Assembly: GCA_002300355.1 (NCBI GenBank) | Contig: NSGV01000001.1 | Span: 3,286,001 to 3,350,000 of the forward strand | DNA length: 64,000 bases | DNA from: Streptomyces sp. TLI_235 | Lineage (GTDB): Bacteria; Actinomycetota; Actinomycetes; Streptomycetales; Streptomycetaceae | Direction of reading: 5' to 3' | Shown: in pieces, positions 56,140 to 64,000 of the stretch | Position numbering within the stretch: the first letter of the stretch is position 1 | How the letters are laid out: the number at the start of each line of letters is the position of its first letter | Program-made: the position numbers and the translations under genes | The notes under the pieces: generated by a model | Databases searched by the model: none | What the model was told of the DNA's origin: nothing | Seen by the model: only the letters and a program-made list of their open reading frames with translations

Positions 56140-57276
56140 ATGCCTCTCCCCCGCTACGGCGTGGCCGCCGGCACCTTCCTCGACTTCACCCGCGACCCCT
56201 CGCACGACTTCGGCCACTGGTACCACGGCCACCTCACCCTCGCGACGCCCGAAGGCCCGCACCACGCGGCGCTGGACGTGGACTCGCCGAGCGACAACGG
56301 GGTCGCCTACCGGGTGGTGGACGGCCTCACCACCGCCGACATCGCCGCCGTCCGCGCCCTGCCGGACGGCTTCCACCCGCTGGCCTCCACCCCCTCCTCC
56401 GGCGCGCTCGACTACGTGCGCAGCCCGATGCTGCAGGACGTCACCTGGGTCGCCGCGGTCGCCGCGCTGATCCGCCGGCTGCGGCTGCTGCTGGCCCGCC
56501 CGGCCGTCGGCGCGGCCGCCTTCGGCCCCGACCTCGCCGACCGGCTGGCCGGGCTGCTGCCCGTCCGGGCCTTCCCGTGGGTGCCCAGCGACGGCGACAA
56601 CGCGCTCGACGTGCTGCAGCCGTACCTGCACGCCGCGAGCCGGATCTACGTCTTCGGCCAACGCTTCGACACCGGGCTCGGCGTGCACGACGTCCACCTC
56701 AACCAGGGCGACCCGTACGGCAGCCCGTGGTGGGACGACAACGGGCCCTGGCAGGACGGCGCGGTGGTCTGCGAGCACCCCACCGGGTCGGTGGCGGTCT
56801 GGCAGATCAAGTTCGACACCCAGGTCCTCACCACGGACGACGCCGGCCATCCCCGCTGCCGCCCTGACGCGCGGCGGCCGGGCTGCCGTACGGTGGAGGA
56901 CCGCCCCGTCCTCCGTCGCCGAGGAGCCGCCCGCATGGATACCAGCAACTGGGAGAGCATCGACCGCCTGGTGGGCTGGCTGGACGGCGCGAGCGTGCTG
57001 CCCGTCGGCGAGGAACGGCTGCTGCGGCTGCTCAAGCTCTCCGAGGAGGTCGGCGAGGTCGGACAGGCGGTGATCGGCGCCACCGGGCAGAACCCGCGCA
57101 AGGGCGTCACGCACAGCTGGCAGGACGTCCAGGAGGAGCTGTGCGACGTCGTGGTGAGCGCCCTGGTCGCCCTGCGCACGCTCGCCCCCGACGCCCGGGC
57201 GGTGTTCGAGCAGCGGCTGGCCCGGATCGAGGCCCGCTCACTGGCCGCCCGCCGGGAGAACCAGGGCAACCCGTGA
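56140..57276 (+). CDS. DUF2278 protein reading through in frame into a MazG-like domain
   Basis: One uninterrupted 378-codon frame with two unrelated parts. Residues ~1-235 resemble DUF2278/YukJ proteins: YGVAAGTFLDFTRDP, HYHGHL-like WYHGHLTL, GVAYRVVDGL, NALDVLQPYLHAASRIYVFG, GVHDVHLNQGDP, and near the end VLTTDDAGHP, where the family normally stops. An Arg/Pro-rich linker follows (~240-265), and residue 266 is a Met with its own ribosome binding site that begins a MazG-like protein. The linker looks like non-coding DNA read in frame, so a lost stop codon or small indel near 56850 is likely. Whether a fused protein is made is unknown. Function of DUF2278 is not established. Confidence 0.6.
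   Translation: MPLPRYGVAAGTFLDFTRDPSHDFGHWYHGHLTLATPEGPHHAALDVDSPSDNGVAYRVVDGLTTADIAAVRALPDGFHPLASTPSSGALDYVRSPMLQDVTWVAAVAALIRRLRLLLARPAVGAAAFGPDLADRLAGLLPVRAFPWVPSDGDNALDVLQPYLHAASRIYVFGQRFDTGLGVHDVHLNQGDPYGSPWWDDNGPWQDGAVVCEHPTGSVAVWQIKFDTQVLTTDDAGHPRCRPDARRPGCRTVEDRPVLRRRGAARMDTSNWESIDRLVGWLDGASVLPVGEERLLRLLKLSEEVGEVGQAVIGATGQNPRKGVTHSWQDVQEELCDVVVSALVALRTLAPDARAVFEQRLARIEARSLAARRENQGNP
56935..57276 (+). CDS. MazG-like nucleotide pyrophosphohydrolase-type protein
   Basis: 113-aa all-alpha protein resembling MazG/dUTPase-like hydrolases, which remove pyrophosphate from non-canonical NTPs. RLLRLLKLSEEVGEVGQAVIG contains the EExxE-type metal-binding helix, and WQDVQEELCDVVVSALVAL carries the ExxD helix. 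ATG 56935 has GAGGAG eight bases upstream, and TACGGTGGAG just before it may be a -10 element. The same frame is open upstream into the DUF2278 region, but an independent start fits the usual size of this family. Confidence 0.75.
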   Translation: MDTSNWESIDRLVGWLDGASVLPVGEERLLRLLKLSEEVGEVGQAVIGATGQNPRKGVTHSWQDVQEELCDVVVSALVALRTLAPDARAVFEQRLARIEARSLAARRENQGNP

Positions 57277-57295
57277 GGGGCGCGGGGGCCTCAGG

Positions 57296-57844
57296 TCACT
57301 GGTTCCCGGTGAGCCGGAACGAGGCCCGGCCGAAGCCCACCTGGTCGCCCGGGCCGACCCGGACGGGGCCGGTCACCCGGCGGCCGTTGACGAAGGTGCC
57401 GTTGGCCGAGCCGAGGTCGTGCAGCACCCAGCCGCCGTCCTGGTAGCGCAGTTCGGCATGGGTGCGGGAGACGGTCGAGTCGGAGAGCCGCAGCCCGCTG
57501 CCGTGGTTGCGGCCGATCCGCAGCGGCTCCGGGCCCGGCTGCGGCAGACCGAGCTCGGGCAGCTGCTGGTTGTGCCAGGTGCGGCGCAGCCGCACGTGGA
57601 AGGCGGAGACGCCGCCGACGGCGCGCAGCACGAGGCGGCCGACCGGGCCGCCGTTGGGCAGCCCGGAGAGCGCCTCGTCGATCTCCGCGCGGGTGCGGGC
57701 GACGAGGACGAGCTCCATCCGCCGCATGAAGGTGTCGTGGGACAGCCGCCCGTTGCCGACTCCGTCGCGCAGCGCTCCGAGCGCCCGCTCGCGGTCGGCC
57801 TCGGACGGCCGGGCCACCTCTGCCCCGAACTCTGCTGACGCCAT
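57296..57844 (-). CDS. DUF1707 + FHA domain protein
   Basis: 182-aa cytosolic protein. The N-terminal DUF1707 (~10-65; RPSEADRERALGALRDGVGN, RLSHDTFMRRMELVLVARTR) is followed by an FHA domain (~95-180) with the phosphothreonine-binding core RIGRNHGSGLRLSDSTVSRTHAEL and LGSANGTFVNG. It should bind a Thr-phosphorylated partner, such as a substrate of the Ser/Thr kinases common in this phylum; a partial kinase gene lies 5 kb away. ATG 57844 has no Shine-Dalgarno but sits six bases after a -10-like element, so the mRNA may be leaderless. A TTG at 57868 is an in-frame alternative. Confidence 0.88.
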   Translation of the reverse strand: MASAEFGAEVARPSEADRERALGALRDGVGNGRLSHDTFMRRMELVLVARTRAEIDEALSGLPNGGPVGRLVLRAVGGVSAFHVRLRRTWHNQQLPELGLPQPGPEPLRIGRNHGSGLRLSDSTVSRTHAELRYQDGGWVLHDLGSANGTFVNGRRVTGPVRVGPGDQVGFGRASFRLTGNQ

Positions 57845-57850
57845 GGAGGA

Positions 57851-57880
57851 ATTGTCCGGCCAGCCCAACTTCCCTGTCCA
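57851..57880 (-). promoter_or_regulatory. Candidate leaderless promoter of the FHA gene
   Basis: On the minus strand TGGACA (57880-57875), an 18-base spacer, then GACAAT (57856-57851), with the ATG only six bases further on. Transcription would begin at or next to the A of the start codon, consistent with the absence of a ribosome binding site. Confidence 0.5.
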
Positions 57881-57902
57881 GCGGCGGTGCGCGGACGGCC
57901 CG

Positions 57903-59204
57903 TCAGGCCCGCGGGGCCACCTTGGTGAGGCCGTTGATGATGCGGTCCATCGCGTCGCCGCCCTGCGGGTCGGTCAGGTTGGCGAGCAGCTTCAGCAGGA
58001 ACTTCATCAGGATCGGGTGGGTGAGGCCGCGTTCGGCCGCGGTCTGCATGATCTTCGGGTTGCCGAGCAGCTTCACGAAGACCCGGCCCATCGAGTAGTA
58101 GCCGCCGTAGACGTCCTTGAGGATCTGCGGGTAGCGCTGCAGGGCGCGCTCGCGACCGGCGTCGGTGACCCGGGCCAGCGCCTGGACGATGACGCCCGCG
58201 GCGATCTGGCCGGACTCCATGGCGTAGGCGATGCCCTCGCCGTTGAACGGGTTGACCATGCCGGCGGCGTCGCCGACCAGCAGCAGGCCGCGGGTGTAGT
58301 GCGGCTGCCGGTTGAAGGCCATCGGCAGGGCGGCACCGCGGATCGGGTCGGTCATGTTCTCCGGGGTGTAGCCCCACTCCTCGGGCATGCTCGCGCACCA
58401 GCTCTTCAGCACCTCGCGCCAGTTGAGGTCGCCGAAGGAGGGCGAGGAGTCGAGGATGCCGAGGCCGACGTTGGAGGTGCCGTCGCCCATGCCGAAGATC
58501 CAGCCGTAGCCGGGCAGCAGCTTGCGCTGGCCGTGCCGGGTGTCCCAGAGCTCCAGCCAGGACTCCAGGTAGTCGTCGTCGTGCCGGGGCGAGGTGAAGT
58601 ACGTCCGGTAGGCGACGCCCATCGGGCGGTCCTCGCGCCGGTGCAGGCCCATGGCGACCGACAGCCGGGTGGAGTTGCCGTCCGCGGCGACGACCAGCGG
58701 GGCGCTGAAGACGACCGGGCGCTTCTCGTCACCGAGCTTGGCGGTGACGCCGGTGATCCGGCCGGTGCGCTCGTCCAGCACCGGGCCGGTGACGTTGCAG
58801 TTCTCGTACAGCCGGGCGCCGGCCTTGGAGGCCTGACGGGCCAGCAGCTCGTCGAAGTCGGCGCGCTTGCGGACGAGCCCGTAGTCCGGGAAGGCGGACA
58901 GCTCCGGCCAGTCGAGCTCCAGGCGGACGCCGCCGCCGATGATCCGCAGGCCCTTGTTGTGCAGCCAGCCGTTCTCGGTGGAGACGTCGATGCCCATGTC
59001 GACGAGCTGCTTGGTGGCGCGCGGGGTCAGGCCGTCGCCGCAGACCTTCTCCCGCGGGAACTCGGTCTTCTCCAGCAGCAGGACGTCCAGCCCGGCCTGG
59101 GCCAGGTAGTACGCCGTGGTGGCGCCGGCCGGGCCCGCGCCGACCACGATGACGTCGGCGGTGCTCTCGACGGTACCGCTCAGGTCGATGGCGGTGTCGG
59201 ACAC
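57903..59204 (-). CDS. Geranylgeranyl reductase family flavoprotein (menaquinone reductase, MenJ-like)
   Basis: 433-aa FAD-dependent oxidoreductase that probably saturates double bonds in the isoprenoid tail of menaquinone. VIVVGAGPAGATTAYYLAQAG binds FAD; REKVCGDGLTPRATKQLVDMG and LLVGDAAGMVNPFNGEGIAY are family hallmarks. GTG 59204 is preferred since AGGAG lies 8 bases upstream, with another GTG nine bases earlier. It stands next to menG and close to mqnC and a polyprenyl synthase, which supports quinone-tail reduction over a role in archaeal-type lipid or carotenoid metabolism. Confidence 0.9.
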   Translation of the reverse strand: MSDTAIDLSGTVESTADVIVVGAGPAGATTAYYLAQAGLDVLLLEKTEFPREKVCGDGLTPRATKQLVDMGIDVSTENGWLHNKGLRIIGGGVRLELDWPELSAFPDYGLVRKRADFDELLARQASKAGARLYENCNVTGPVLDERTGRITGVTAKLGDEKRPVVFSAPLVVAADGNSTRLSVAMGLHRREDRPMGVAYRTYFTSPRHDDDYLESWLELWDTRHGQRKLLPGYGWIFGMGDGTSNVGLGILDSSPSFGDLNWREVLKSWCASMPEEWGYTPENMTDPIRGAALPMAFNRQPHYTRGLLLVGDAAGMVNPFNGEGIAYAMESGQIAAGVIVQALARVTDAGRERALQRYPQILKDVYGGYYSMGRVFVKLLGNPKIMQTAAERGLTHPILMKFLLKLLANLTDPQGGDAMDRIINGLTKVAPRA

Positions 59205-59262
59205 GGGGCACACTCCTGCGCTGGAACGGCGGACGGCTGACTGCGATGAGTCTAGCCAGCGC

Positions 59263-59955
59263 TTATGCGCGGAACCCCCGGTGCAGGGCCACGATGCCGC
59301 CGGTGAGGTTGCGCCAGGCGACCTTCGCCCAGCCGGCCTGCTGCAGCTTGGCGGCGAGCTCGGGCTGGTCGGGCCAGGAGCGGATGGACTCGGCGAGGTA
59401 CACGTAGGCGTCCGGGTTGCTGCTGACCGCGGAGGCGACCGGCGGCAGGGCGCGCATCAGGTACTCGGTGTAGACGGTGCGGAAGGGCGTCCAGGTCGGC
59501 GTGGAGAACTCGCAGATGACGACCTTTCCGCCAGGCTTGGTGACCCGGTGCATCTCGCGCAGCGCGGCGTCGGTGTCCTGCACGTTGCGCAGCGCGAAGG
59601 AGATGGTGACGGCGTCGAAGGTGGCGTCGGCGAAGGGCAGCTTCGTGGCGTCGCCCGCGGTCATCGCCAGCTCCGGGTGGCGCTGCTTGCCCTCGGCGAG
59701 CATGCCGGTGGAGAAGTCGCAGGGCACCACCTTGGCGCCGGCCTCGGCGAACGGCAGCGAGGAGGTGCCGGTGCCGGCCCCCAGGTCGAGGACCAGCTGG
59801 CCGGGCTCGGCCGCGACCGCGTCGGCGACCGCCCGCCGCCAGGCGCGGGCCTGACCGAGGGAGAGCACGTCGTTGGTGCGGTCGTACTTGGCCGCGACGT
59901 CGTCGAACATGGCGGCGACTTCGTGGGGCTGCTTGTCCAGGGAGGCTCGGGTCAC
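59263..59955 (-). CDS. menG: Demethylmenaquinone methyltransferase
   Basis: 230-aa SAM-dependent C-methyltransferase (UbiE/MenG) of the last step of menaquinone synthesis. [20 protein letters not shown] is the SAM motif, [19 protein letters not shown] the typical N-terminal motif, and [20 protein letters not shown] and the ending [13 protein letters not shown] are diagnostic. GTG 59955 follows GGGGG. It lies 58 bp upstream of the flavoprotein gene on the opposite side of no obvious terminator, same strand order menG then reductase. Confidence 0.94.
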   Translation of the reverse strand: MTRASLDKQPHEVAAMFDDVAAKYDRTNDVLSLGQARAWRRAVADAVAAEPGQLVLDLGAGTGTSSLPFAEAGAKVVPCDFSTGMLAEGKQRHPELAMTAGDATKLPFADATFDAVTISFALRNVQDTDAALREMHRVTKPGGKVVICEFSTPTWTPFRTVYTEYLMRALPPVASAVSSNPDAYVYLAESIRSWPDQPELAAKLQQAGWAKVAWRNLTGGIVALHRGFRA

Positions 59956-60078
59956 GCCCCCATTGTTCACCCTCGGCCGGGCAGCGCGGGACACGGGTGC
60001 GCCCCGGGGTGGCGCACCCCGCCGGCGGCCGGATGCTTCGCGGCGGAACGGCCCGGCGCGGGCGGCCGGGACACGCTT

Positions 60079-60651
60079 TCAGGGCCGGGCGCGGCGGCCG
60101 CCTCTGCGCCGGCGGCGGGAGCGCTTGCCGTGGGTGAGCGCCGGCATGCCCTCGGCGGCCAGCACGACGGTGGTGCGGGCCCGGGCGCGCTCGGTGCGGG
60201 CCGGGAGGGTGCGGCGGTGGCGCAGGATGCGGACCAGGCACAGGCCTAGGAAGAGCAGGGCGATCGGCACGCTGGTGCGGGCCAGGGTGATGCCGACGGG
60301 CTGGGGGTAGCGGTTGCCGCAGACCCGGACGGCGGCCGGGTCGTCGGCGGCGTGCTCCAGGCAGAGGGTGTCGCCGAGCCTGGTGCTCTCGGGCAGCCAG
60401 AGGTCGGCGGCGGTGAGGCTGCGGCCCTCGGCGGTGTAGCGGACCTCGCTGTAGCTGCCGCTGCCGCCGGGGAGCTGGGTGACGGTGCCCTGGACGCGGA
60501 CCGGGTTGGCGGTGATCCGGTCGGCCTGGTCGGCCTGCCGCCAGCCGAGCAGGCACATGCCGAGGGCGAGCACGGCGCTCAGCACGGCCCCGAGGTACCA
60601 GCCACGGCCCAGCCGGGGGGCTGGCTGGCGGGGGGCGGTGGCGGGTCGCAT
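60079..60651 (-). CDS. Hypothetical membrane protein with two transmembrane segments
   Basis: 190-aa protein of unrecognised family, loosely DUF3592-like in layout. A first hydrophobic segment (~18-38, YLGAVLSAVLALGMCLLGW) and a second (~122-143, SVPIALLFLGLCLVRILR) enclose an extracytoplasmic beta-rich domain with NPVRVQGTVTQLPGGSGSYSEVRY and paired cysteines (LCLEHAADDPAAVRVCG). The C-terminus is strongly basic (KRSRRRRRGGRRARP). No clear role; it lies between menG and the mqnC unit. Confidence 0.7.
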   Translation of the reverse strand: MRPATAPRQPAPRLGRGWYLGAVLSAVLALGMCLLGWRQADQADRITANPVRVQGTVTQLPGGSGSYSEVRYTAEGRSLTAADLWLPESTRLGDTLCLEHAADDPAAVRVCGNRYPQPVGITLARTSVPIALLFLGLCLVRILRHRRTLPARTERARARTTVVLAAEGMPALTHGKRSRRRRRGGRRARP

Positions 60652-60842
60652 CGGTCCTGTCCTGGCGGCCGGGGCCCGGTCGGGGGCCCGGTGGTGAGGG
60701 GCGCCCTCAAGGCGGCGCCTGAGGGGCTGTCCGGGATCGTAGCCGCTGGCGGGGCCTCAGGTCACGGCAGGATGTGTGCGGTTTGTACGACCTTTGCCGG
60801 TCCGGACGGTGTGCGGGTGCGCGGAACGTGCGCGAGGGGGCG

Positions 60843-61451
60843 TCAGCGGCCGCGGTAGAGCAGCCGCCCGCCGAGCACGGTGGCCAGGCAGCAGCTCGCG
60901 CCGGACCGTTCCAGTTCGGCGGCCGAGGCGGCCGCGAAGACGGCGAAGTCCGCCGGGCCGCCGACCCGCAGCGGGCGGTGCACGGCCTCGGCGAGGGTGC
61001 GGCCGGCGAGCGGGTCGAGGCCGCCGTCGGCGCCGTCGCCGGGGACGGCGGTCAGCCCGGAGCGGGCCACCGCCGTACGGACGGCCGGGTGTTCGAAGGG
61101 GCCGGCGACCGCGGTGGTGCCGTGGCCGAGCATCCGCTGCAGGCCGCGCCGGGCGGAGCCGCCGCGCCGTTCGTCCGGCACGTCGAGGACGAGCGGCTGC
61201 TCGCCGAGGTCCTCGCGCGGGTCGGGGTGGTAGCGCCGCTCCAGCTGGCAGGCCCCGTACGGGTTGAGCAGGCCGGGGGCGAGCAGGCCGGGCCACTCGC
61301 GCAGCCGGGCGGCGGTGCCTGGCCGGGCGGCGTACCGGCCGAGCCAGGCGACCCGGTCGCCGTCGACGAGCACCGCGCCGTCCGCGAGCGCCGGGGCCGC
61401 GGCGTCGGCCGGGTCGGCGAGCAGCAGGGCGGCGCGGTGCAGGGTCAGCAT
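60843..61451 (-). CDS. Small amidohydrolase-like protein lacking the metal-binding HxH
   Basis: 202-aa protein resembling only the composite beta-sandwich and first barrel strands of imidazolonepropionase-type amidohydrolases: LADGAVLVDGDRVAWLGR at the N-terminus, LLAPGLLNPYGACQLE where G-x-V-x-x-H-x-H is expected, LQRMLGHGTTAVAG, and a C-terminal GGPADFAVF that closes the sandwich. With about half the usual length and no HxH it is unlikely to be an active metal-dependent hydrolase. The ATG overlaps the mqnC stop (TGATG), so it is translationally coupled to menaquinone synthesis. Possible roles, binding a futalosine intermediate or stabilising MqnC, are speculation. Confidence 0.75.
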   Translation of the reverse strand: MLTLHRAALLLADPADAAAPALADGAVLVDGDRVAWLGRYAARPGTAARLREWPGLLAPGLLNPYGACQLERRYHPDPREDLGEQPLVLDVPDERRGGSARRGLQRMLGHGTTAVAGPFEHPAVRTAVARSGLTAVPGDGADGGLDPLAGRTLAEAVHRPLRVGGPADFAVFAAASAAELERSGASCCLATVLGGRLLYRGR

Positions 61452-62668
61452 CAGTTCGTCGAGAGGATCTTCAGCTCGGGGTGGGCGGTGCCGCCCTCGA
61501 TCGCGGTGGAGGCGATGTGCGAGGCGACCCGCGGGTCGACCGGGTCGTTCGCCGGGTCGTCGAGGACGCGCAGGTGCTGGTAGGTGGTGGAGCGCTGCGC
61601 GGGGGTGCGTCCGGCCGCCCGGATGAGGTGGATCAGCTCGGTGAGGTTGGAGCGGTGCTTGGCGCCGGCCGCGGAGACGACGTTCTCCTCCAGCATCACG
61701 GAGCCGAGGTCGTCGGCGCCGTAGTGCAGCGAGAGCTGGCCGGCCTCCTTGCCGGTGGTGAGCCAGGAGCCCTGGATGTGGGCGACGTTGTCGAGGAAGA
61801 GCCGGGCGACGGCGATCATCCGCAGGTACTCGAAGACGGTGGCCTGGGTGCGGCCCTTGAGGTGGTTGTTCTGCGGCTGGTAGGTGTACGGGATGAAGGC
61901 GCGGAAGCCGCCGGTGCGGTCCTGCACGTCGCGGATCATCCGCAGGTGCTCGATCCGCTCGGCGTTGGTCTCGCCGGTGCCCATGAGCATGGTGGAGGTG
62001 GACTCCACACCGAGGCCGTGCGCGATCTCCATGATCTCCAGCCAGCGCTCGCCGGACTCCTTGAGCGGGGCGATCGCCTTGCGCGGCCGCTCGGGCAGCA
62101 GTTCGGCGCCGGCGCCGGCGAAGGAGTCCAGGCCGGCGCGGTGGATCCGGGTGACGGCCTCCTCCACGGAGACCCCGGAGATCCGGGCCATGTGCTCGAC
62201 CTCGGAGGCACCCAGCGAGTGGATGACCAGCTGCGGGAACTCGGACTTGATGGCGGAGAAGGCCCGCTCGTAGTACTCCACGCCGTAGTCGGGGTGGTGG
62301 CCGCCCTGGAACATGATCTGGGTGCCGCCCAGCTCGACCGTCTCCGCGCAGCGGCGCAGGATCTCGTCGAGGTCGCGCGACCAGCCCTTGTCGCTCTTCG
62401 GCGGGACGTAGAACGCGCAGAACTTGCAGGCCGTCACACAGACGTTGGTGTAGTTGATGTTCCGTTCGATGATGTACGTGGCGATGTGCTCGACGCCGGC
62501 GTAGCGGCGGCGGCGCACCGCGTCGGCGGCCGAGCCGAGGGCGTGCAGCGGCGCGGAGCGGTACAGCTCCAGCGCCTCCTCGGGGGTGATCCGACCGCCG
62601 GCGGCCGCACGGTCGAGAACGGCCTGCAGGTCGGCGGCGGCGGGGGAGTCGAGGGTCTGCTCGGACAC
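61451..62668 (-). CDS. mqnC: Cyclic dehypoxanthinyl futalosine synthase
   Basis: 405-aa radical SAM enzyme of the futalosine menaquinone route that cyclises dehypoxanthine futalosine. The cluster motif is CVTACKFCAF (CxxxCxxC, ~77-84), followed by GGTQIMFQGGHHPDYGVEYY, FAGAGAELLPE, STSTMLMGTGETNAERIEHL and FIPYTYQPQNNHL, typical of MqnC as opposed to MqnE or CofG/H. The GTG at 62668 has GGAAAG and AGG upstream. With menG, the polyprenyl synthase and the reductase it supports menaquinone as the quinone used by complex I here. Confidence 0.95.
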   Translation of the reverse strand: MSEQTLDSPAAADLQAVLDRAAAGGRITPEEALELYRSAPLHALGSAADAVRRRRYAGVEHIATYIIERNINYTNVCVTACKFCAFYVPPKSDKGWSRDLDEILRRCAETVELGGTQIMFQGGHHPDYGVEYYERAFSAIKSEFPQLVIHSLGASEVEHMARISGVSVEEAVTRIHRAGLDSFAGAGAELLPERPRKAIAPLKESGERWLEIMEIAHGLGVESTSTMLMGTGETNAERIEHLRMIRDVQDRTGGFRAFIPYTYQPQNNHLKGRTQATVFEYLRMIAVARLFLDNVAHIQGSWLTTGKEAGQLSLHYGADDLGSVMLEENVVSAAGAKHRSNLTELIHLIRAAGRTPAQRSTTYQHLRVLDDPANDPVDPRVASHIASTAIEGGTAHPELKILSTN

Positions 62669-62796
62669 CTGGCGGGCCTACTTTCTTTCCAACGGCGGGC
62701 TGTCCGACGGCGGTGCCGGAGGGGCGGCGGGGCGCCCCCGGCCCGGAGGACACGGCGGGACCGAACCAGCCTACGCCAGCCGTTTTCGGCGCCCGG

Positions 62797-64000
62797 TCAC
62801 CCCTGCTTGGCCAGGTCCCCGGAGGGGTCCATGCCGAGCGCCTCGCCGCTGACCTGCAGGTGCAGCGCACCCTGCCCGCTCGGGGTGTAGGTCTGCTTCT
62901 CGGGATCGCCGGTGCACCGCGGGTCGCTGCCGACCGGGCGCTCCTGCAGCTCGATCCGGTCGGCGCCGGCGGTGAGCAGGGTGAGTTCGCCGCGGCAGAC
63001 GGTGTCGCTGAAGGCGGAGGCGTTGCTGGTCCGGCCGACGACCTCGCCGACCCGGCCCTTGGTGAACTCGACCCGGAAGGTGCTGGGCAGGCCGCCGAGG
63101 CGGGTGACGATGGTGCCCTGCCAGCTGCCGAGGTAGCCGGCCGGGAGGCTGCCGGAGCCGCTCGCCGCGGGCGTCGCGGACGAGGGCGTCGCGGACGAGG
63201 GTGCCGAGGAGCCGGCGGCCGACGGCCCGGGGGTGTTGTTGCCGTCCGGGCCGGCGGGTCTACCGGTGGCGGCGTCGTGGCTGCCGCCGTTCGCCTCGCC
63301 GGAGTCGTGCAGGGCGAACCAGAGGCCGCCGCCGGCGGCGGCGAGCAGCGCCAGTACGGCGAGCGGGGCGGTCCAACGGCGGCGCGGCCGGCGGACGGCG
63401 GGCCGGTCGAGCTCGGTCGGGGTGCGGTCGTGCGGCACTCCGACGGGTGTCGCGGGCCCTGCGGGTGCCGGCCCTGCCGGTGCGGGCCCTGCGGGTGCGG
63501 GCGGGACGGGAACGGCCGGCGGGTCGTGCGCCTCCGGGTCGTGTGCCTCCAGGTCGAGCAGTCCGACGGCGCTGCGGGCGACGGCGGCGGAGACGGCGGA
63601 CGGCAGCCAGTCGCCGGAGGCGGGGGAGGCGCCGGGGGCCAGCAGGGCGCGCAGCGCGGCCGGGGTGGGCCGGTCGGCGGCGTGCTTGGCGAGGCAGGCG
63701 CGGACGGCCTCGTACAGCGGGCCGGTGAGCCCGTCCAGGTCGGGCTCCTCGTGCAGCACCCGGTAGAGCAGCACGGCGGCGCTGACGCCCTCGCCGAAGG
63801 GGGCGGTGCCGGTGGCGGCGAAGGCGAGGACGGCGCCGAGCGAGAAGACGTCCCCGGCGGGCCCGGCGGCTTCGCCCGCGGCCTGTTCGGGCGAGAGGTA
63901 GCCGGGCGAGCCGACCACGTAGCCGGAGCGGGTGAGGGCGGTCGCGGCGTCCAGGGCGCGGGCGATGCCGAAGTCGATCAGACGCGGCCCGTCGAGGGCG
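62797..64000 (-). CDS. Ser/Thr protein kinase (C-terminal part; N-lobe beyond right edge)
   Basis: The frame enters from the right edge within the catalytic domain. Visible are LIDFGIARAL (DFG motif), the activation loop with GSPGYLSPEQ, and GDVFSLGAVLAFAATGTAPF, followed by an Ala/Pro-rich juxtamembrane region with APAGP repeats. A single membrane helix (PLAVLALLAAAGGGLWFAL) leads to a Ser/Thr/Pro linker and an extracytoplasmic domain of ~110 residues (LGSWQGTIVTRLGGLPSTFRV, two cysteines, HLQVSGEAL). There are no PASTA repeats. It is a membrane sensor kinase of the Pkn type; its ligand is unknown. Confidence 0.9.
   Translation of the reverse strand, partial: ALDGPRLIDFGIARALDAATALTRSGYVVGSPGYLSPEQAAGEAAGPAGDVFSLGAVLAFAATGTAPFGEGVSAAVLLYRVLHEEPDLDGLTGPLYEAVRACLAKHAADRPTPAALRALLAPGASPASGDWLPSAVSAAVARSAVGLLDLEAHDPEAHDPPAVPVPPAPAGPAPAGPAPAGPATPVGVPHDRTPTELDRPAVRRPRRRWTAPLAVLALLAAAGGGLWFALHDSGEANGGSHDAATGRPAGPDGNNTPGPSAAGSSAPSSATPSSATPAASGSGSLPAGYLGSWQGTIVTRLGGLPSTFRVEFTKGRVGEVVGRTSNASAFSDTVCRGELTLLTAGADRIELQERPVGSDPRCTGDPEKQTYTPSGQGALHLQVSGEALGMDPSGDLAKQG

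Overview
This window is chromosomal DNA from a high-GC actinomycete, most likely a member of the Streptomycetaceae (Streptomyces or Kitasatospora type). The signs are G/C at almost every third codon position, many GTG/TTG starts, a HrdD-type sigma factor, an XRE/DUF397 gene pair, the futalosine menaquinone enzyme MqnC and a complete nuoA-N operon. The genus was inferred from gene content only; no search was run.

Layout. 1-17.5 kb is mainly envelope and housekeeping: a fragment of an unknown gene, hrdD behind a sigma-R-like promoter, a PAP2 phosphatase, a MurJ-type lipid II flippase, and two convergent secreted proteins that share a three-copy PTRLLDTR repeat (one amidase, one beta-helix protein). 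These are followed by tRNA-Arg(CCT), a polyprenol-phosphate mannose synthase preceded by an apparently frameshifted gene, a YihY/BrkB membrane protein, a D-Ala-D-Ala carboxypeptidase with a very long repeat-rich cytoplasmic tail, and a GPP34 protein. 17.5-26.6 kb is mixed: XRE/DUF397 pair, ADP-ribosylglycohydrolase, a LolA-like protein with an ABC transporter, RarD, and a TetR repressor divergent from a DUF5701-like gene across a clear palindrome.

26.6-34.5 kb is the most unusual part. Six minus-strand genes, every neighbouring pair overlapping, encode a DRE-TIM lyase/aldolase, an alpha/beta-hydrolase that has lost its Ser and His, a fusion of isopropylmalate/isocitrate-type dehydrogenase to a CinA/MoCF domain, an RraA-type aldolase/decarboxylase, a DUF6282 metal-dependent hydrolase and a Bcr/CflA exporter. 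A LysR regulator lies just upstream. It looks like a small-molecule pathway built on hydroxy- and oxo-acid chemistry, with no product that I can name.

34.6-62.7 kb is a respiratory and quinone block: korAB (2-oxoglutarate:ferredoxin oxidoreductase), a response regulator, a polyprenyl diphosphate synthase, nuoA-N (complex I), a geranylgeranyl-reductase-family flavoprotein, menG and mqnC. A Rex-type operator and two Crp-type sites lie upstream of nuoA. Together these genes make menaquinone, saturate its tail, supply electrons and pass them into the quinone pool. A partial Ser/Thr kinase runs off the right edge.

Start codons were chosen from Shine-Dalgarno sequences and family N-termini, so many differ from the longest open frame.
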